Assembly (NCBI RefSeq): GCF_036370855.1
Contig: NC_088132.1
Coordinates: forward strand, 68,300,841-68,364,840
Reading direction: 5' to 3'
Source of the DNA: Dromaius novaehollandiae
Lineage: Eukaryota > Chordata > Aves > Casuariiformes > Dromaiidae
DNA length: 64,000 bases
Shown here: piece after piece, positions 1-13,800 of the stretch
Layout: every line of letters begins with the position of its first letter
How positions within the stretch are numbered: the first letter of the stretch is position 1
Notes under the pieces: generated by a model
What the model saw: only the letters and a program-made list of their open reading frames with translations
The model's database searches: none
What the model was told of the DNA's origin: nothing
Translations under genes and position numbers: made by a program

Positions 1-1233
1 ACAGACAGATGGATAACAAGCACCGCCACTTTATTTATGCCTGTTTTTAACTACAAAGCAATGCACATCTTTTTACAGATGTGTGCATACATGCATGTAT
101 ATGCACACAGACATACTGACATTTTGTTCCAGCATTTATTTGAATTGATATTAAACGTATTAAGGTCATCATTTACATGAACACTTTGAACATGCATAAA
201 TTTGAGTTCAACAATTAAGATGAATGACATTACAGTGGCTGTGGGCCATAAACATACACAGTTACTGTGGCTCCAGGGTTCAAGGTTAACTTGCAGTAAC
301 AAGACAAAATGTAATCTGCCCAAGAGTTTCATTCTGATTGTATCTGACAGAGTTTTATTCATCTATCCTGTGATGTGTGGGACTCGTACAGGGTCCCAAA
401 CTACTGTCTCCTGAAGCTGTTTTGAAAATATTTGTCATGACCAAAAGGAAAAATGGGCTCTTCACATGTATTTTTATGATTTCCCTGATCAAGAGTAGGG
501 TTTTGTACTTTTAACCTACTGTAGCCTCACTAATTATCATACATTCTCTTGTTCTTATCTCTCAGTTCAATCTGCAGCACAAACTGAACACCCCCATTCA
601 CCCCAAGGGTTATTACCTTGATCCCACTTCCACTGAGCAGTGTTCCCTTGTTTTGATGAATGCAGGATCCCTTCTAAGCATTTTCTCTGAGCTTTTTTCA
701 GAATCACTTATCAGCTGTCACAGGCTGTCACTTATTTTTTTCCCCCTAATGTCCAGCTCACTCTCACTGATGACTTCAGCTCTCTCCTCCCTTCCTTTCC
801 TCCCTTCTTCTTTCTGGTTGCTGATTCTCTCCCTCATTCAATTCCTCTCTTCCCTAACTTTCTTCCCCTCATAAATCCATCCTCCTGCTTCCCCAGCTTT
901 AATTCATCCTCAGTATCTGCTTTCTTTGCTCTTTCTTTGCTATGACCATCTCCAACAAAAATTGTTTCCAGAAACTTTCATCCACTATCAAATCATTCCA
1001 TCCTCCTTAAGTTCAAACATCTGAACTACTTCAAACTCTACTTCTCTAATATAATGAGGTTTCACATCCTTAGCTGACCTACCTTTTTCCCACCGTGAAC
1101 TCACTTCTCCAACCGTCTCATCAACTTTTTCCGTACTCAGGAATTCCCTAAATTCTTCCAAGGAAACACTGACAAAAACCACCAGAACTTTCCCTCTTTG
1201 TTTCATTTTTTTCCTCAATTCAGATAGTCTCCC

Positions 1234-1265
<32 letters not shown>

Positions 1266-2475
1266 AAAAAGAAAAAAAAAACCCAAAACCAAACACTTGT
1301 TTTCCTCCTTTCACCCTTCCATTTGCCTCACCAGCATATGCTGGACGAGGGATGACATCTTCATTCCAAATCAGCCTTCTCTCCCTCAATCCCTTCATAC
1401 CTTTAGGAGTCTAACACTAAATCTAGACTTGCCCTTCAAGTTTTAAATGCTTTACTGAACCACACTGCTGTTCTTATGGATTTGGCAATCTTTGCCTCTT
1501 TGATATAATAATAACCGGAATATTTTCTTAGCAGCACTAAGCTGAGTAACAACTGATATTTGTTTTGGCACGCATAGTTTTATGTTTTATGCTGCATTAT
1601 GCTTACAAATGTATCTTTGGACAGGACAGCTCATGAGGTCAGCACTGCAGTCCAAGGCCAAATATAGGAATTAATATACTTCTCTGGGTTATAAAGAAAC
1701 CATCAGCATTGTAAAGGATGTAAACAGACAAGAAGTCCAAACTTTTTAAGTAGGTAGTAATATTGCATCTGACATATAGGATAGATCTTATGGTATCCAG
1801 AAACAGCATTCAGGCTGTCTTTCATGAGCGAAACATGTCACATACCCAGCTACAGTTAATAAGTATCTACTTGAACTGGAGGAATGTTATGAAGAACCGT
1901 TTAGTCAATGTTTATGTAAAGTATTTAGAGATCTGGATGGCAGGAAATCCATAACACTACTAGTTGAACCTCTTGCTCACACACCAACAACTTAAAAGGG
2001 GAATTTCCCTGATAAATTAACAGGGAAACACCAAGTACAAGCTGAGAAAATACTGTATTCCTGCGTTAGTGTAGTAAATTCTCACTGAAGCCCACACTTA
2101 AGAGATTAACAGACTTCAAAAGAGCAAAGAGCTAGGAAAGTTATTTGAAGTCTGGGACAGCTTTTTATAATCAAGATAATCTCTCCCATTTATTCAAGAA
2201 AAAGACAAAGGATTACTCAACTGTAGTTAATCATAACCTGCACGTGGAAGAAGCTACCGATATCAGACTGCTCTTTAATGAAGAGAGGTACTGAAGAATC
2301 AAGAATAGAAATAAAGAAAACTTTTTTTACAACAAGGTCGAAATGAGGTACAAACAGGAATTTACTAGAGGTTGAACAAAAAAGATCTCCATTCACTTGA
2401 ACTTTCTTTTCAAGCCTGAGTATCTTTCAAGAACATGAATTACTGGGTGAAACTCTCTGACCTGTGTAATACAGC
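1..2475. other. Unassigned non-coding sequence
   Basis: No exon, RNA gene or recognisable transposon was found here. All reading frames are short and have no protein-like features. The stretch from about 720 to 1235 is markedly pyrimidine-rich on the + strand (CT/TC runs) and ends at a long A tract. At 81-108 there is a short imperfect palindrome built on GTGTGCATAC. The pyrimidine-rich part followed by poly(A) might be a decayed retroposed sequence, but I could not match it to any family. Confidence 0.6.
1237..1281 (+). repeat. Poly(A) tract with interrupted tail
   Basis: There are 28 consecutive A residues (1237-1264), then A runs broken by single G residues. It directly follows a pyrimidine-rich stretch. 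It may be a simple repeat or the tail of an old retroposed copy; no target-site duplication could be recognised. Confidence 0.9.
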
Positions 2476-2477
2476 CA

Positions 2478-3072
2478 CAGAAAATATGGCTGGAAAGAAC
2501 GGCCAGAGATCATCTGGTCTGTTCCCATTCTTTACAACCAAATCAACTAATTCTTTCCTGAACTCTATTGGATTTTCAAAAGAGCTACAAAGATGGAGAT
2601 TTCACAACCTCCCCAAGCAATCTATCCCAATGCTTGACTATCCTTGCTTCTAAGCAGGTTATTCTAATATGTACCTCAAGTTTCTCTTGATGCAATTTAA
2701 CTCTTTTACTTTTTTTTTTCTTGATAGGGGAATGAAAAATAGGTTATTTCCTACATTTTTATCACAGTCCTTTGCCTATTTGAAGGCTATTATACTTCTG
2801 TTCTTTTGTATATGAAGTAATACCAATTCTTTCAATCAAGTTTTCTGGATCACTGATCATTCTCACAGCTTTCCTCCGGACTCTCTCCAGTTAGCTCAAG
2901 TCTGAAATAGCTTTGATAAAACTTCAGAAAGAATGCCAAGATGAAAGGATTATCTCATACAGTTGTCTTACAACTTCATAAATTATGCTCTATTTGTCTT
3001 TTTGTAACCAAATGACACTGTTGACTCATGATCAGTGAGTGATCTTCTAAAAGCTCCAGATAATTTTCTGCA
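2478..3072 (-). mobile_element. CR1 LINE fragment, 3' portion, highly decayed
   Basis: Read on the + strand, this region follows the reverse complement of a CR1 3' region in the right order. It starts with the 'agagatcatctggtctg' segment, then 'gatggagatttcacaacctcc', then the segment around 'ttgatgcaatttaact', then 'ccaattctttcaatcaag' and 'ggactctctccag', and ends with 'ttgactcatgatcagtgag'. The element therefore lies on the minus strand. It is 5'-truncated, as most CR1 copies are, and carries many indels and stops, so it is old and inactive. The open frame at 2435-2653 on the other strand is only a by-product of this repeat. The exact subfamily cannot be given without an alignment. Confidence 0.75.
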
Positions 3073-3489
3073 AAATTAGAAGGCCTGGCTTTTGAATGGG
3101 ATTCCCTTTCCTCTCACCATCCCCCACCCCTTTTTGAATAAATATTTTAAAATATGCAAATAAAACATAAAAAAGATATTGGAAAACAAGGAAAGCAGTT
3201 GTTCTTTAATTTTAACTAAAATTAAAACTACTTTAAGGATAAAAGGATCCAGGAATGTAAGAAGGTAGAAGAAAACATTTTTCCAAAAGGAAATAAAGAA
3301 TATTAAGACAATCACCTATTAAATGCACACTGCCAAAGTAATCACTACTCTAAGAGAAAACACAGCATATGGAAAGATTTGGCAAAATGTTAATACAGAA
3401 ACATAAACAAAATTTACTGGATCACAAAAGCTAATGACTAATCACCACAGCGGGTGAACATTTTAGTGCTGAACAGTACAGGACTGAAA

Positions 3490-3610
3490 GTTGAGAGATA
3501 CAAATTTTATTTTAACCTTTCTGGTGTCTTAGTATGCAACTTGGGCAAAGTTACAATCTCTGTGGCTCTCATTTTCTCCCCACTTTTGACAGTAGTGTCA
3601 TCCATACTCT
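3490..3610 (+). mobile_element. MIR-like SINE remnant
   Basis: The order of segments matches the core of MIR in the forward direction: a 'ggtgtcttagtatgcaacttgggcaa' type segment (about 3522-3547; MIR has 'ctgtgtgaccttgggcaa'), then 'tctctgtggctctcattttc' (MIR 'tctctgtgcctcagtttcc'), then a degraded equivalent of the 'ccatctgtaaaatgggg' segment. It is an ancient and diverged copy without a clear tail or target-site duplication. Confidence 0.5.
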
Positions 3611-6600
3611 AGGAGATGGCTCTTGAGGACAAAAGGTGGAGCTTAGATAAGTTTGCTGTTATTACCTAAATCTCCATTGCTCTTATGGAGCTTAATTTGG
3701 CCATTAAGCATTGCAGCTAGTATCCTAAACATTATTACAGATCTTCATTTTTAAACGTCTGGCTTTACAAGCTCCACATGGCTCACATTCAAATGAAGCA
3801 TTATGCGTGAACTAAGCTACTTTACCATTTTATTTCTCTCAAAGAATTTGGGTAATTTAGTTAAAATCACAAAAAAGCAGATGTGCAGCTGAGACATTCC
3901 TGCTCACTAGTGTCGATTCACTGTGGATTCACCAGACACTGCAGTAAGGCTGCACACTGCCTCTTTTGTTCGGGGTCTTTTTGGCCCATGACAGGAAAGG
4001 TATTGACAACGTGCTGCCCATCTGATGCAAAGTAGAGTCCAACTATAAGACCGTCAACATCAAAAATTAAGCCTTCTTTACATGTGGCTAACTAGGGAAC
4101 AGAAAATATCTGTGGCGGGAGTTTTTTTGTGGCGGGGGAGGAGAGTCAAAATTAACAGAGAAGACTGGGCTGGAGAATTCCTTCAAAGTGTGTTTTCTCT
4201 GAGGCGCCAAGTGAGAACATGAGTCTTGTGCAATTCACGTTTTCAGCCAATTATTTCTCCACTGATTTAGGCTTGTTTTCTCTTCTAAAAATATTAAATC
4301 AACAATCTTAAGTCAGACTCAGGAATTCAAAGAGGCCTACTTTCAGCAGCTGGCAGGAGCACCACTGATGGCAGCACTCAGACAGCGTCTAGCTTGTAGC
4401 CAATATTAGACTATATTGGCTTAGACTATACTGACTATATTAGGTATATAAATGTAAGTATGTATTACATACACTTTTAGGTTATATATATAATTTCTCA
4501 GCAATTCTCTCGTTTGTATATATGTACATATGCATACATGACAGAAGAGCTGAGCAATGCCAAAACAGAATCAGATGAACTCACTTAACACTTGCAATGA
4601 AAAGAAATGGAGAGCACTTCCTCTTCCTGCTTCACTACGTAGATATTACAAGGCATCCCCGAAGACATCACCGTATGCCAAATCAGATAATCTCTAATAA
4701 CTTCCTCACGAAACACTTGTAATTTGACCACAAATGATATCATTAAAAAGTGAATGTGACTTGCATTTTTTTCGCATCTCTAAGATACGTTTACTAATGT
4801 GTATCTAACTATAATTGCCCCTGTAAAGCGGCACTCCGAGTTATCAATACCCCCAAGCTTTGTCCCCAAACTAGAGGAAAAGAAATCCAAAGCAAAGAGT
4901 TATTGATTTTTTATTTCTCCTCAAACTCAGATCATTTCAGAAGTTTTCATCATAATGAAATAATTGATGCTGACAGCAACTGAGTGGAAGACGTTACAGT
5001 GAATGCTCCTGGGCATAGATCATTAGTCTCCCCACAGAACACATGTGCATTTATAGAACTGCAATTTATGATTCATTATTCTTCCATTTAATGGTAACTT
5101 AATGCAGACTTCCTTTATACTTTATATATTATTCTCAGCCTTTCCCCTGAATCCTTCTTTTTAATTACTGAATCATTAATTTAATGAAGCTCTGATTTAT
5201 CTTGTCAGTGTTTAAGAATCTAGACTAAGGGATCAAGGCTTTCATTTTGTTACTGAGAATCTTTGAAAAGATTACTGTCAAGTAATTATTTCCATAAACA
5301 GTTTGTACTGGGTATAAAGAAAAATAAAGTCAGTTTTCTGGAAATAAAGCCTGATCATGATTTTTTTAAATAAAATACCAAATTAAAAATGAAAATATAT
5401 GATCTATACAGATAAACAAAAAATAGGCACACTGAAAAGAAATATTGCTTTACAATAGCACATTTCAGACAAATTTCAATTCAACTTGTTCTTCATAGCT
5501 CTGGCATATGTTGCTTTGCCTTGCCAAAAATAATGAATCAGAACAGTGGACAACAGTTAGTTTGCCAGGGCAGAATGAATTATACAATATATCATTTTCA
5601 GACTGAAAATGAACAACAATGGTTACATAAATAAGAGACAAGTATCATTTCAATACCTGGTCCAAAAATCTGAACAAACTTGTGTAGATACGCTAGGACT
5701 TATGCAATCTCCATATCGCTTTGTTTCCTTCTAAAGCCCAGTAATACTAAGTCCTCAGTCTGTGGTTATCTCAGAATGTGTGATAATTTAATGATCTGTA
5801 ACTTCTTTTGAGCTTCTCTGAGTGATCAATGGTTTGACCCTTTTATGGAATATTTCTTACTTTGGTGGCTGATTACTCAGAGATCTAAAAAAAGAAAGAA
5901 ACATACAGTTAACAATGACTCCAGTTGCAAGGGGGATGTGAGAAGCTGGCAAGTGCTTCCCACTGCAATGAGCACTTTTCTCCAAAGAGCTCATGAATTT
6001 TGTATTAAAATTGCACAAAGTCAGACTGAAATACCAAAGCAGGCTGTACACAGAACAGCAGAGACACAAAATCAGCTATACCTACTGCCACCTGTGGAAA
6101 ATCAAATCATAGAATATTCAAGGAGAATGAGACTTCTCCTGTGCTAATTTCTTCTGTTAGTAGCAATCCCTTCCCGTAATCATAGCTTAAATGACAACAA
6201 TCAGGAGAAATCAGAAGGAGCTTCACCTTAACAAAGACGAATTCCTTTTAGAATACATATATATAAACAAGCAATTTTAAAGTGGCTGCCTAACAGTGCA
6301 TCTTTTTGCTATCCTGCAATATGTTCTAGCTGCCACAATGATTATATGATATGTTAAGATTGGCAGGTACAGTTAAATGTCATGCCCTTCAAGCCGATCT
6401 TTCAAAAGGAGTTCATACTCTTGATGAATGGTTCCTAATCATCTTTCAGCCAGTGGATGAATGTGACTTTGCAGATAGGGACCTATCATTTTTCCAAGAA
6501 GTACATCTGTTGCTGAGAAAGTACTGTATAAAAAAGGGGCATACTTGAACGAACACAGATATCTTCAGTTGTGCCAGTGCAAGAAACAGCTCAAATGATA

Positions 6601-9600
6601 CTCACTATGGTGGGCATTAGAAAAAAGAATTACTGGGGGGAAGAAAAGAAGCAACTGTCACCAGCTGTGGTTCTACTAGGGTGAAATGCAAGGAGAAAAA
6701 AATTCATAGCCGTGACACACTTCCAGATAAAAAGCACTATTTGTGTATAGGCAGAATTGAGAGAAAACACGACAAGAAAGATAATAGTTATGGGAATGCA
6801 CTGAGGTACCAAAAAGTACCAAAAGAGTAAAATAAAGAGGAAGAGATTGCAATGAGACATATTTTAGAAAAAATAAAATTGGAGCCTAAAACAGTCCAGG
6901 AAGAGGCTGGAATGATACATATGGATAGAAATGAGAAGACTCATAAATCATGAGTAAGTATGCACATTTAGTTCAAAGGGACGAGAATGGCTGCACAGGC
7001 AGGGAAAGAGAAAGCTGAGTATCATGTATCAAAGTCTCCACACCTCACACACTGGCAGCTAGCAGACAGTCTGAGGTAAAGATTTTAAAGTAACCAAGAA
7101 AGATCCAAAATGGATCTTTCCAAAATTAGCAAGACAGTGCAGTCTATACCAGTCTGCCTGAACACCTACCGACAGGTTGGCTCTCCCAGTGGAAGCAATG
7201 ACTACAGGATAGTGTCATGCAGACAGAATAGGCAGCACTGCTTTGCCAGAAAGTAAGGACACCTCCTTTGCCAGGGCAGCCCATAATAGTGCCCAGCTTC
7301 TCTCCCAAGTATCCAAATGCGCTTTGGGGTCATTAGGCAGAGCACAAAAGTTACACTGAGATCACTGAATGGACTTCATTTTCACGTTTGATGTCCAAAC
7401 ATCCAAGTTATTCTAAGGCATCAGTCCAGGAAACAGAAGATAATTACAAGTCACATCAATCTCCTGCCTGCCAAGAGATCGCAAAGCAGCATAGATAAAA
7501 GAGATTAGACAGTTGCCTAACTGACTTCTCAAGAATGAAAACCTTTTGGGTGCAGACATAAGATCACTAATCGAAAGAATTCTTCTGAGAGTTTTCCCCT
7601 TCTATTACTTTTATTTTTGAGGAAAAAAGGAGTGCATTAATGCTGAAATAATCTCAAGATTGCTCTCAAGCTTTAAGTGGATGGCAAATTGTTTCTTGTC
7701 TATTCTCTTTTAGCTCTCTCCCCTCTTCTAGCTCCCTTATACTCCTCTTTTCCTCTCCTTCAGACTTTTCTCTAACCTTTCACTATCTTCTACCTCTTTC
7801 CTTTCCCATTACAAACAAGTTCAGTTTTGCTCATCATATAATTCCCCCCACCCCCTTAACCCAGAACTATCATGCACCTCACCAAAGCTTCTCAAGGTCT
7901 GCGTTTGAACAAAGTCCGGATCTGGATTCCATTGTCATTCTCCTTTGCTTACTCTACTGACTACGTTCCTCCTGAAATCTTGTCCTGTCTTGTTTTCTGT
8001 GACTCCTTCCATAAGAGTCTCTCGATTCTGCCTCTGGAGTGCTCTCTCTCCTGCCCCTTTACCTCCAGGCAATCTCACCCCAAAACACCAACTTCACTCA
8101 TACTTAAAATCTTCTGGCTAAGAATTCTCCTCCTATCTCCTACTCCAAACCCATTTCTGTTTTGTCACATTGAAAAACAGAATTTGGAATAACTTGAAAA
8201 TAACTGTAAACTCAGACTGAATTTCACAGAATGGAGATGCAAAAAGATTTTTAAGTTTTTTTTTTTTAAGTTAGTACCCATTTCAATGTCATACAAAAAA
8301 AGTCAATGATTTGTTTAAAGATAATATTATATTTAAAATTTAACCTAAATCAAATTTCAGAAGGTAAAAAGACAGCTGGAAATGAAAAGTGACATTAAGG
8401 CCAAAGAAAATACTAATCAGCTCCCCTTTTTTCCCCACATTTGTTTCAGGCAATTCAGAATTTAAAATTTTCTTGCTGATAAGCTACTTGAACAGCTCTT
8501 AAAACTATACAAAACAGAATGCCTTCAAGTAAGAGTTCATAAGCCACTGATCTCATTCTAGCAATTTCATACAGCAAATCTTACTTTTTTTTAACCATGC
8601 CAACAGAAAAGAATGCCAGGGCAAATTTGGTTTGCATCACATTACTTCAGAGACACTATCAGTTTAAAAAGTCTCTATCTGAAACAAAGAATTCTATATC
8701 CAATGAATTCTTAGTTACTTTTATTTGATGCCAATATAACAATAAGTAAAGGCAATCAGAAGGGCTTTCTACACCACTGCTTATACTGCGATTAAGTACA
8801 ATTAGCCTTGTCCACACTAAGAACAAAATTACACTGGCTTCTGATTAATTAAAGCAGACCAGTAACTATAGTTACTGAACTGAGTAACAGCTTCTTTGGA
8901 AGCCGTTCATTTGAATTCATATTTATGAATATAAAATATCAACTCTGTCTTGTTTTAGTAATAATTTGTATTTGTGCTAAGAATAATTGTCATATTTTTT
9001 TCTTTAATAGAGATGAACATACTTCCATGCTACATACTTTGGTAGACACAAATTTCTGTAAAGTACCATTTTAATCTAAAGCTAACTGTTAAAGAATTGG
9101 ATCTTTAACATTTCTTTTCCCCTAGGAAAATAACAGAGATGAATGGAGATGTTCAGTCGGAGCTCCGAGAACGAAGGAAAAAGTTCTGGAACAAATCTTG
9201 TTTATAAATACAGACCATGCAAATAGTCTCTCCTTGGATAACTAAGTGTAGTCTTGAGCTACATATTTGAGCAAAAGGAAAAGGACAAGAAGTGCTTGCA
9301 CTTTGCTTCATTAACGAGAGTAGCAAATGTTTCTACCGCATTATTTCTCTAGGTACTGAACAGTAACAATCCTTAACTGATATGAAGCTGCTATGAATTA
9401 ACACCAGGCAGCAATTTTCTTTTCTCCTGGACACTCAATCTTAGAGCTATCACAGCATTAGTCTCCTATACTGTAGAACCATTTGTAGCTGTGTTGCCAA
9501 TGTTCTCGATTTTAATCTCTGATTTCTACTTCAAGTGAGTAGGAGAAAATACCATCTTTTATACACTATAATAAAAGTGTCTTTATGCTCACAGAGGAAA

Positions 9601-10695
9601 GCTTAAGGGTTTTCTTTGTTTGTTTGTTTTGTTTTTACAGGCTTGCGCACTAGAGGACAATTAAAAATAATCTGAGAATACTATTTTTGCAATTTTTTTA
9701 TTTTGAGTGCTTGGGACTAGTGGTTTCAACATAATATTTCACAGATAAACAATCATATGCATATCTAATGCACTGGTTTTCTTCATGCTGGGCTACAAAT
9801 ACATCAAGTAAATGAGGGGAGGGGGAACAGATCCTGAAAGTTACCTCTGTGACTGTGGCACAGACATACCCCATCCCTTTCATTTCTTTCTCTGACAATA
9901 ACACACTTGCACATGCATCTTACCTTACAGATCTGAGACGTCTATATTTTTAATACAAATATTTAAATCAGTTTCCCTGAAGCTGACAATCATACCAGTC
10001 CATCTTCTCATTGTGTAGCACCATTTCATGAGGCAGGAGGAAAGCTAGAGTAATACCTAGAAGAATTTTTCTTTCCTCTTTCTACCTAACAGTATATTCT
10101 CGCATTTCATGTGTGCTGATGCAACTCAACTGCTGCTGGAGATGTTCCCTTCCTTCTTCACCTTCTCAGCTCTCCCCTCCCTTCCTTGCTGTTGGCACTA
10201 CCCGGGCTGGTTGAAACTTGTAATTCTGTTAGATGAATTTCTACCGGATCAGCAAGAACACATGATCTGCTGGACAGTCTTAGATGGACTTAAACGAATC
10301 ATGGAAATGCACTGTTGATTCACAAATGAAAAGAACACAACTGTGAGACTTCCGTCCTTTTATCTCCACTGCATAAGTGCTTAATGTGCCGATTAGCCAA
10401 AAGGGCTCTCCGAGGCTCCAGTGCATTTCAGAAACAGCGGACAGCCACACACAGTTGCGCTTGCTGTGAGTCAACGCAGTGGAAAAAAAAAAAGAACAGA
10501 CATGGCACAAAGCAGAATCAGTGAAGTGTGGCAGGCAGAATACCAATTTTCACACACATACATAGTGACCATATTGTATAGTGAAATAGCACACATATCA
10601 CAGGAACAGTCAGGACAGAGTTAAGCATTAAGAACCTCTTATAACTGCTAAGAAACACTAACCCAAATGCTGGGCACTGCACTCACAGGAACAGC
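3611..10695. other. Unassigned AT-rich non-coding sequence
   Basis: No exon or RNA gene could be supported. Degenerate copies of a short 'agactatattgg' type motif run from 4405 to 4450, followed by a TA-rich stretch to about 4500. A pyrimidine-rich block lies at about 7690-8170. A (TTTG)n tract lies at about 9613-9635. The open frame at 10109-10318 contains a short ADATQL string that recalls the reverse transcriptase ADDTQL motif of LINEs, but its context does not match, so no element is called. Confidence 0.55.
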
Positions 10696-10699
10696 AATC

Positions 10700-10815
10700 A
10701 TCACTTAAAGGACAGCTTACACTGTTGAAGCACTGTGCATCATCTCATTTGGACAGTACTCCTATTAGCTTCCCCCATTTTTCAGACAGGAGAAGCAGTG
10801 TAGGAGGGCTATGCA
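10700..10815 (-). mobile_element. MIR-like SINE remnant
   Basis: The + strand reads as the reverse complement of the 3' half of MIR: 'aagcactgtgcatcatctcattt' (consensus 'agcgctttacatgtattaactcattt'), then 'cctattagcttcccccattt' (consensus 'actattattatccccatttt'), then 'cagacaggagaag' (consensus 'cagatgaggaaact'). It is ancient and partial. The upstream 'gctgggcactgcactcacagg' may be the same element's 'gccaggcactgttctaagc' segment. Confidence 0.55.
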
Positions 10816-13800
10816 CTGAGCCAGCAACGCAGCCATCCATCAGCTCGGAGCCCATTAACCAGGAACAAATTACCTCCCAGCGCTGACTTGCTGAATGCCA
10901 GAGGATGGAATCAGCCCTGCCAGGCAGTGTGGACATCCTGCAGCTACTGTACGAGCACACCAAATACACGACATGGAAAGGGTTTTCAGTTAAGAGCCCT
11001 GTGTCTTCCTCCCATGGAAAACAGCAAATGAAAATTCTGAAGACATAAAATGAAGAGTTTGAAATGCAAAGTTTTAAGACTGCATGTTTAAATTAACCGC
11101 TACTTCCCTCTCTTTAAGCTGCAGTTTCTACAGGCAAAACCTGCTGCTTCAGAGTGTTTAGAATGTGACAGTTCCCCCTATTGATTCTTGCGTTTATACA
11201 CATAGTTCTAGGTTTCTATTAGGACCACTGATGACAATATGTATACTTAAAAAGGCTAGAGAAAACATTAGTTGAAATATGCTGAAATTGGATTCTAATT
11301 TTTAAAGATAAAAAGGAGAAACATTCTAGAGAAAAGAAGAGCCCGCATATAAAATGCATCTTGCTTTTGGTGCCAACTCCCTCATTTGATGCTACAAAAT
11401 GACAGATCCAGCGCACAGTCTTTGTAACATTTTGACCACGTTTACACCAGTAAACTAAAAAGTACCAGGGAATGGGCCCAGCTATTGGCCCCATCATCCT
11501 TACTGCCCAGTTATTAGCACAGTCCCGGCCCTAAGCAGTTAGCACTCTCCCAGACAGCAGGACAGCTGCTCTCCGGAGAGGGTGGGAATGACACCAGCGT
11601 GGTTTGGGTAGAAGCAAAGAAGAGCTCAGCTGTACGGACGCAAGTGGCGCCAGCCTGCTTGGTCTCAAGGCCAGACAATTGCACCTGGGCTATTTTAGCC
11701 TAGATGTAACCTCCGAGACTTAGGAAATCTATATTAATGTTAGAAGAAGGTTAAATGGGAGGAAAAAAAAGGAAGAGGAAGGCTTAAGTACAGAAAAGAC
11801 ATGGCTGAAATGTATCCCACATACTAGACAGTTTTCAAGCCTTAGTTGAATGTGTACTCATTAATAATGGGAATTTGGACCTACCATCTGGCTCAGTTCA
11901 GTCATATTATCTTTCAGGTTTAGTAAAAGAAAGGTCGAATGACATGAAAATTGATCGTACTCTGAAAAAACCTTTGAATGGCAGCCCATTTATATTAGTC
12001 TACCTCTTCTGCTGGCTTCAGTTTGAATGAGACCAAGAAAACCTCCAGCCCAAACCCTCTTATCAACCTGATGAAGTCCGTTCACCTCGTTTACAAGGCA
12101 TGATGATCCCAGTGCACTCCTTGGGTATCTTAGGCCCTTTCAGCCTGGGCTCCACCAGTCTTTAAACATATAGGCTATCAGAAATAATTTTAAGTATTAG
12201 AGTGAGATGCGCTTTTGCTAGCTAAAACAACTTTTTATATAGGTCTTTGCACAACTACTTCTATTTGTAACGTATGTGAACTGTGTTACTCAGTTATTTC
12301 CTGTTGCAGACTTGTACACAAAGCCTTTTGAGAAATATGCCTTCTGCAGAGATTCCCCATGCTAGTATTCACATTTACCAGCCATAGTTTTCAAAATTTC
12401 TGTTGAAAGAGAAAAATAACCGTATTATTATTTGTAACTTGAAACATATGCACATTTGCATACATGCACTAGTAGTTCTTATCCATTTTCCATAGTTCCT
12501 GAATTGCATACGCGTAACATATGTGCAGTTCCTAATACAGAAACCTGCCAGGGTCCCATTACGCAGTATTTCATATAGAGGACTGGACTGAGTACTTTGC
12601 TATGAATCTGTACAGTGAGAAGCACTGTGATCCCAAAGATGCTACATTATTCATGCATGCTTCTTCTTCCCACTCTTACTCCCCTAGAGCACTAAGAGTA
12701 ATGGTCTACAACGCACCATCACAGTCTACAAGACAGATTGCTGTGTGTTGCTGTTCTTTAGATTACTGGATAGAAAATGGTGGATTCGTAATGAAGGGCT
12801 GAAAGCTTTATTTCCCCCACAAACCTCTTGTATGATTTATAACAATCATAGTAATTCAAAGCTGGCAACAATAGACCGGAGTGCTTCACTAGTATTGTTT
12901 TAGTAGCACAGTCAAATTACTCTGCTTGGGCTTTTACAATTTACTTGTTACTTGCATATGTTATCACTTCTTAAACTGTAATATTACCAGATGGAGAAAT
13001 TCAGCAGGGAATAGCAACAGAAACAATATTCTGAAAGTAATTCCTAATCCGAGCATCAGTGAGAAGTCCTTTATCATAATACATATTTAACACAGAAATA
13101 TTATAACTTTAGAGGCTTTTATGGGAATCTCTTCTTTCCCATTCCAGTCCAGGTACAAAAATGAAGGAAAGAAGGTCGTTAAAAATAAACATATAAAATT
13201 CCTGAACACTAAGATAACATACTGATCACTTGCCAGATCACTGTTGCACAGATCTTTAAGTAATCCTTGAGGTCTTTAAAATTTTAATTAACACTCTAAG
13301 CTACTCCTCTCCTCCTATTGCCAAAGCTAATACCAGCCAGCTACCTGCTTCTTTTGTTTCCCAAGTTAGGCTCGTGCATTATGACACTAGTCCTTTGTAA
13401 GCATGTGCGATGAACCAGCCAGAAGTCTAAAAGGTCATCCTCTGCCTATACTTACCTCACACACACTTTTAGAGAGATCTGTCAGCAACATTTTAAGTTA
13501 ACTCCACATTATTGACCTACAGCTGCGAAGTATACAGAACATCAAGATAAACAGCATTTCACTCCTATGCACTGTGGTATTACGCACAGCAAGAGGGATG
13601 CAGAAGAAAGCTTTCTTTATAGATCACCTTGAGCAAATAAGGTGAATCAGACCAAGTGGGCAGGCTAGCAGTATTTGCTTGGCAAAAGCATTAAAACTAA
13701 AAAACAACCCCCCTGCACCTCCCCGCCAAAAGCACGGTTTCCTGTCCACTTTCTCTATAGAATATGGATTTTTAATAAACCAAAGATTTAAGAATTTCAA

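Noticed and set aside
10109..10318. Possible L2/CR1 reverse transcriptase fragment because of an ADATQL string
   Set aside because: Only six residues resemble the motif. The sequence on both sides does not follow any LINE region.
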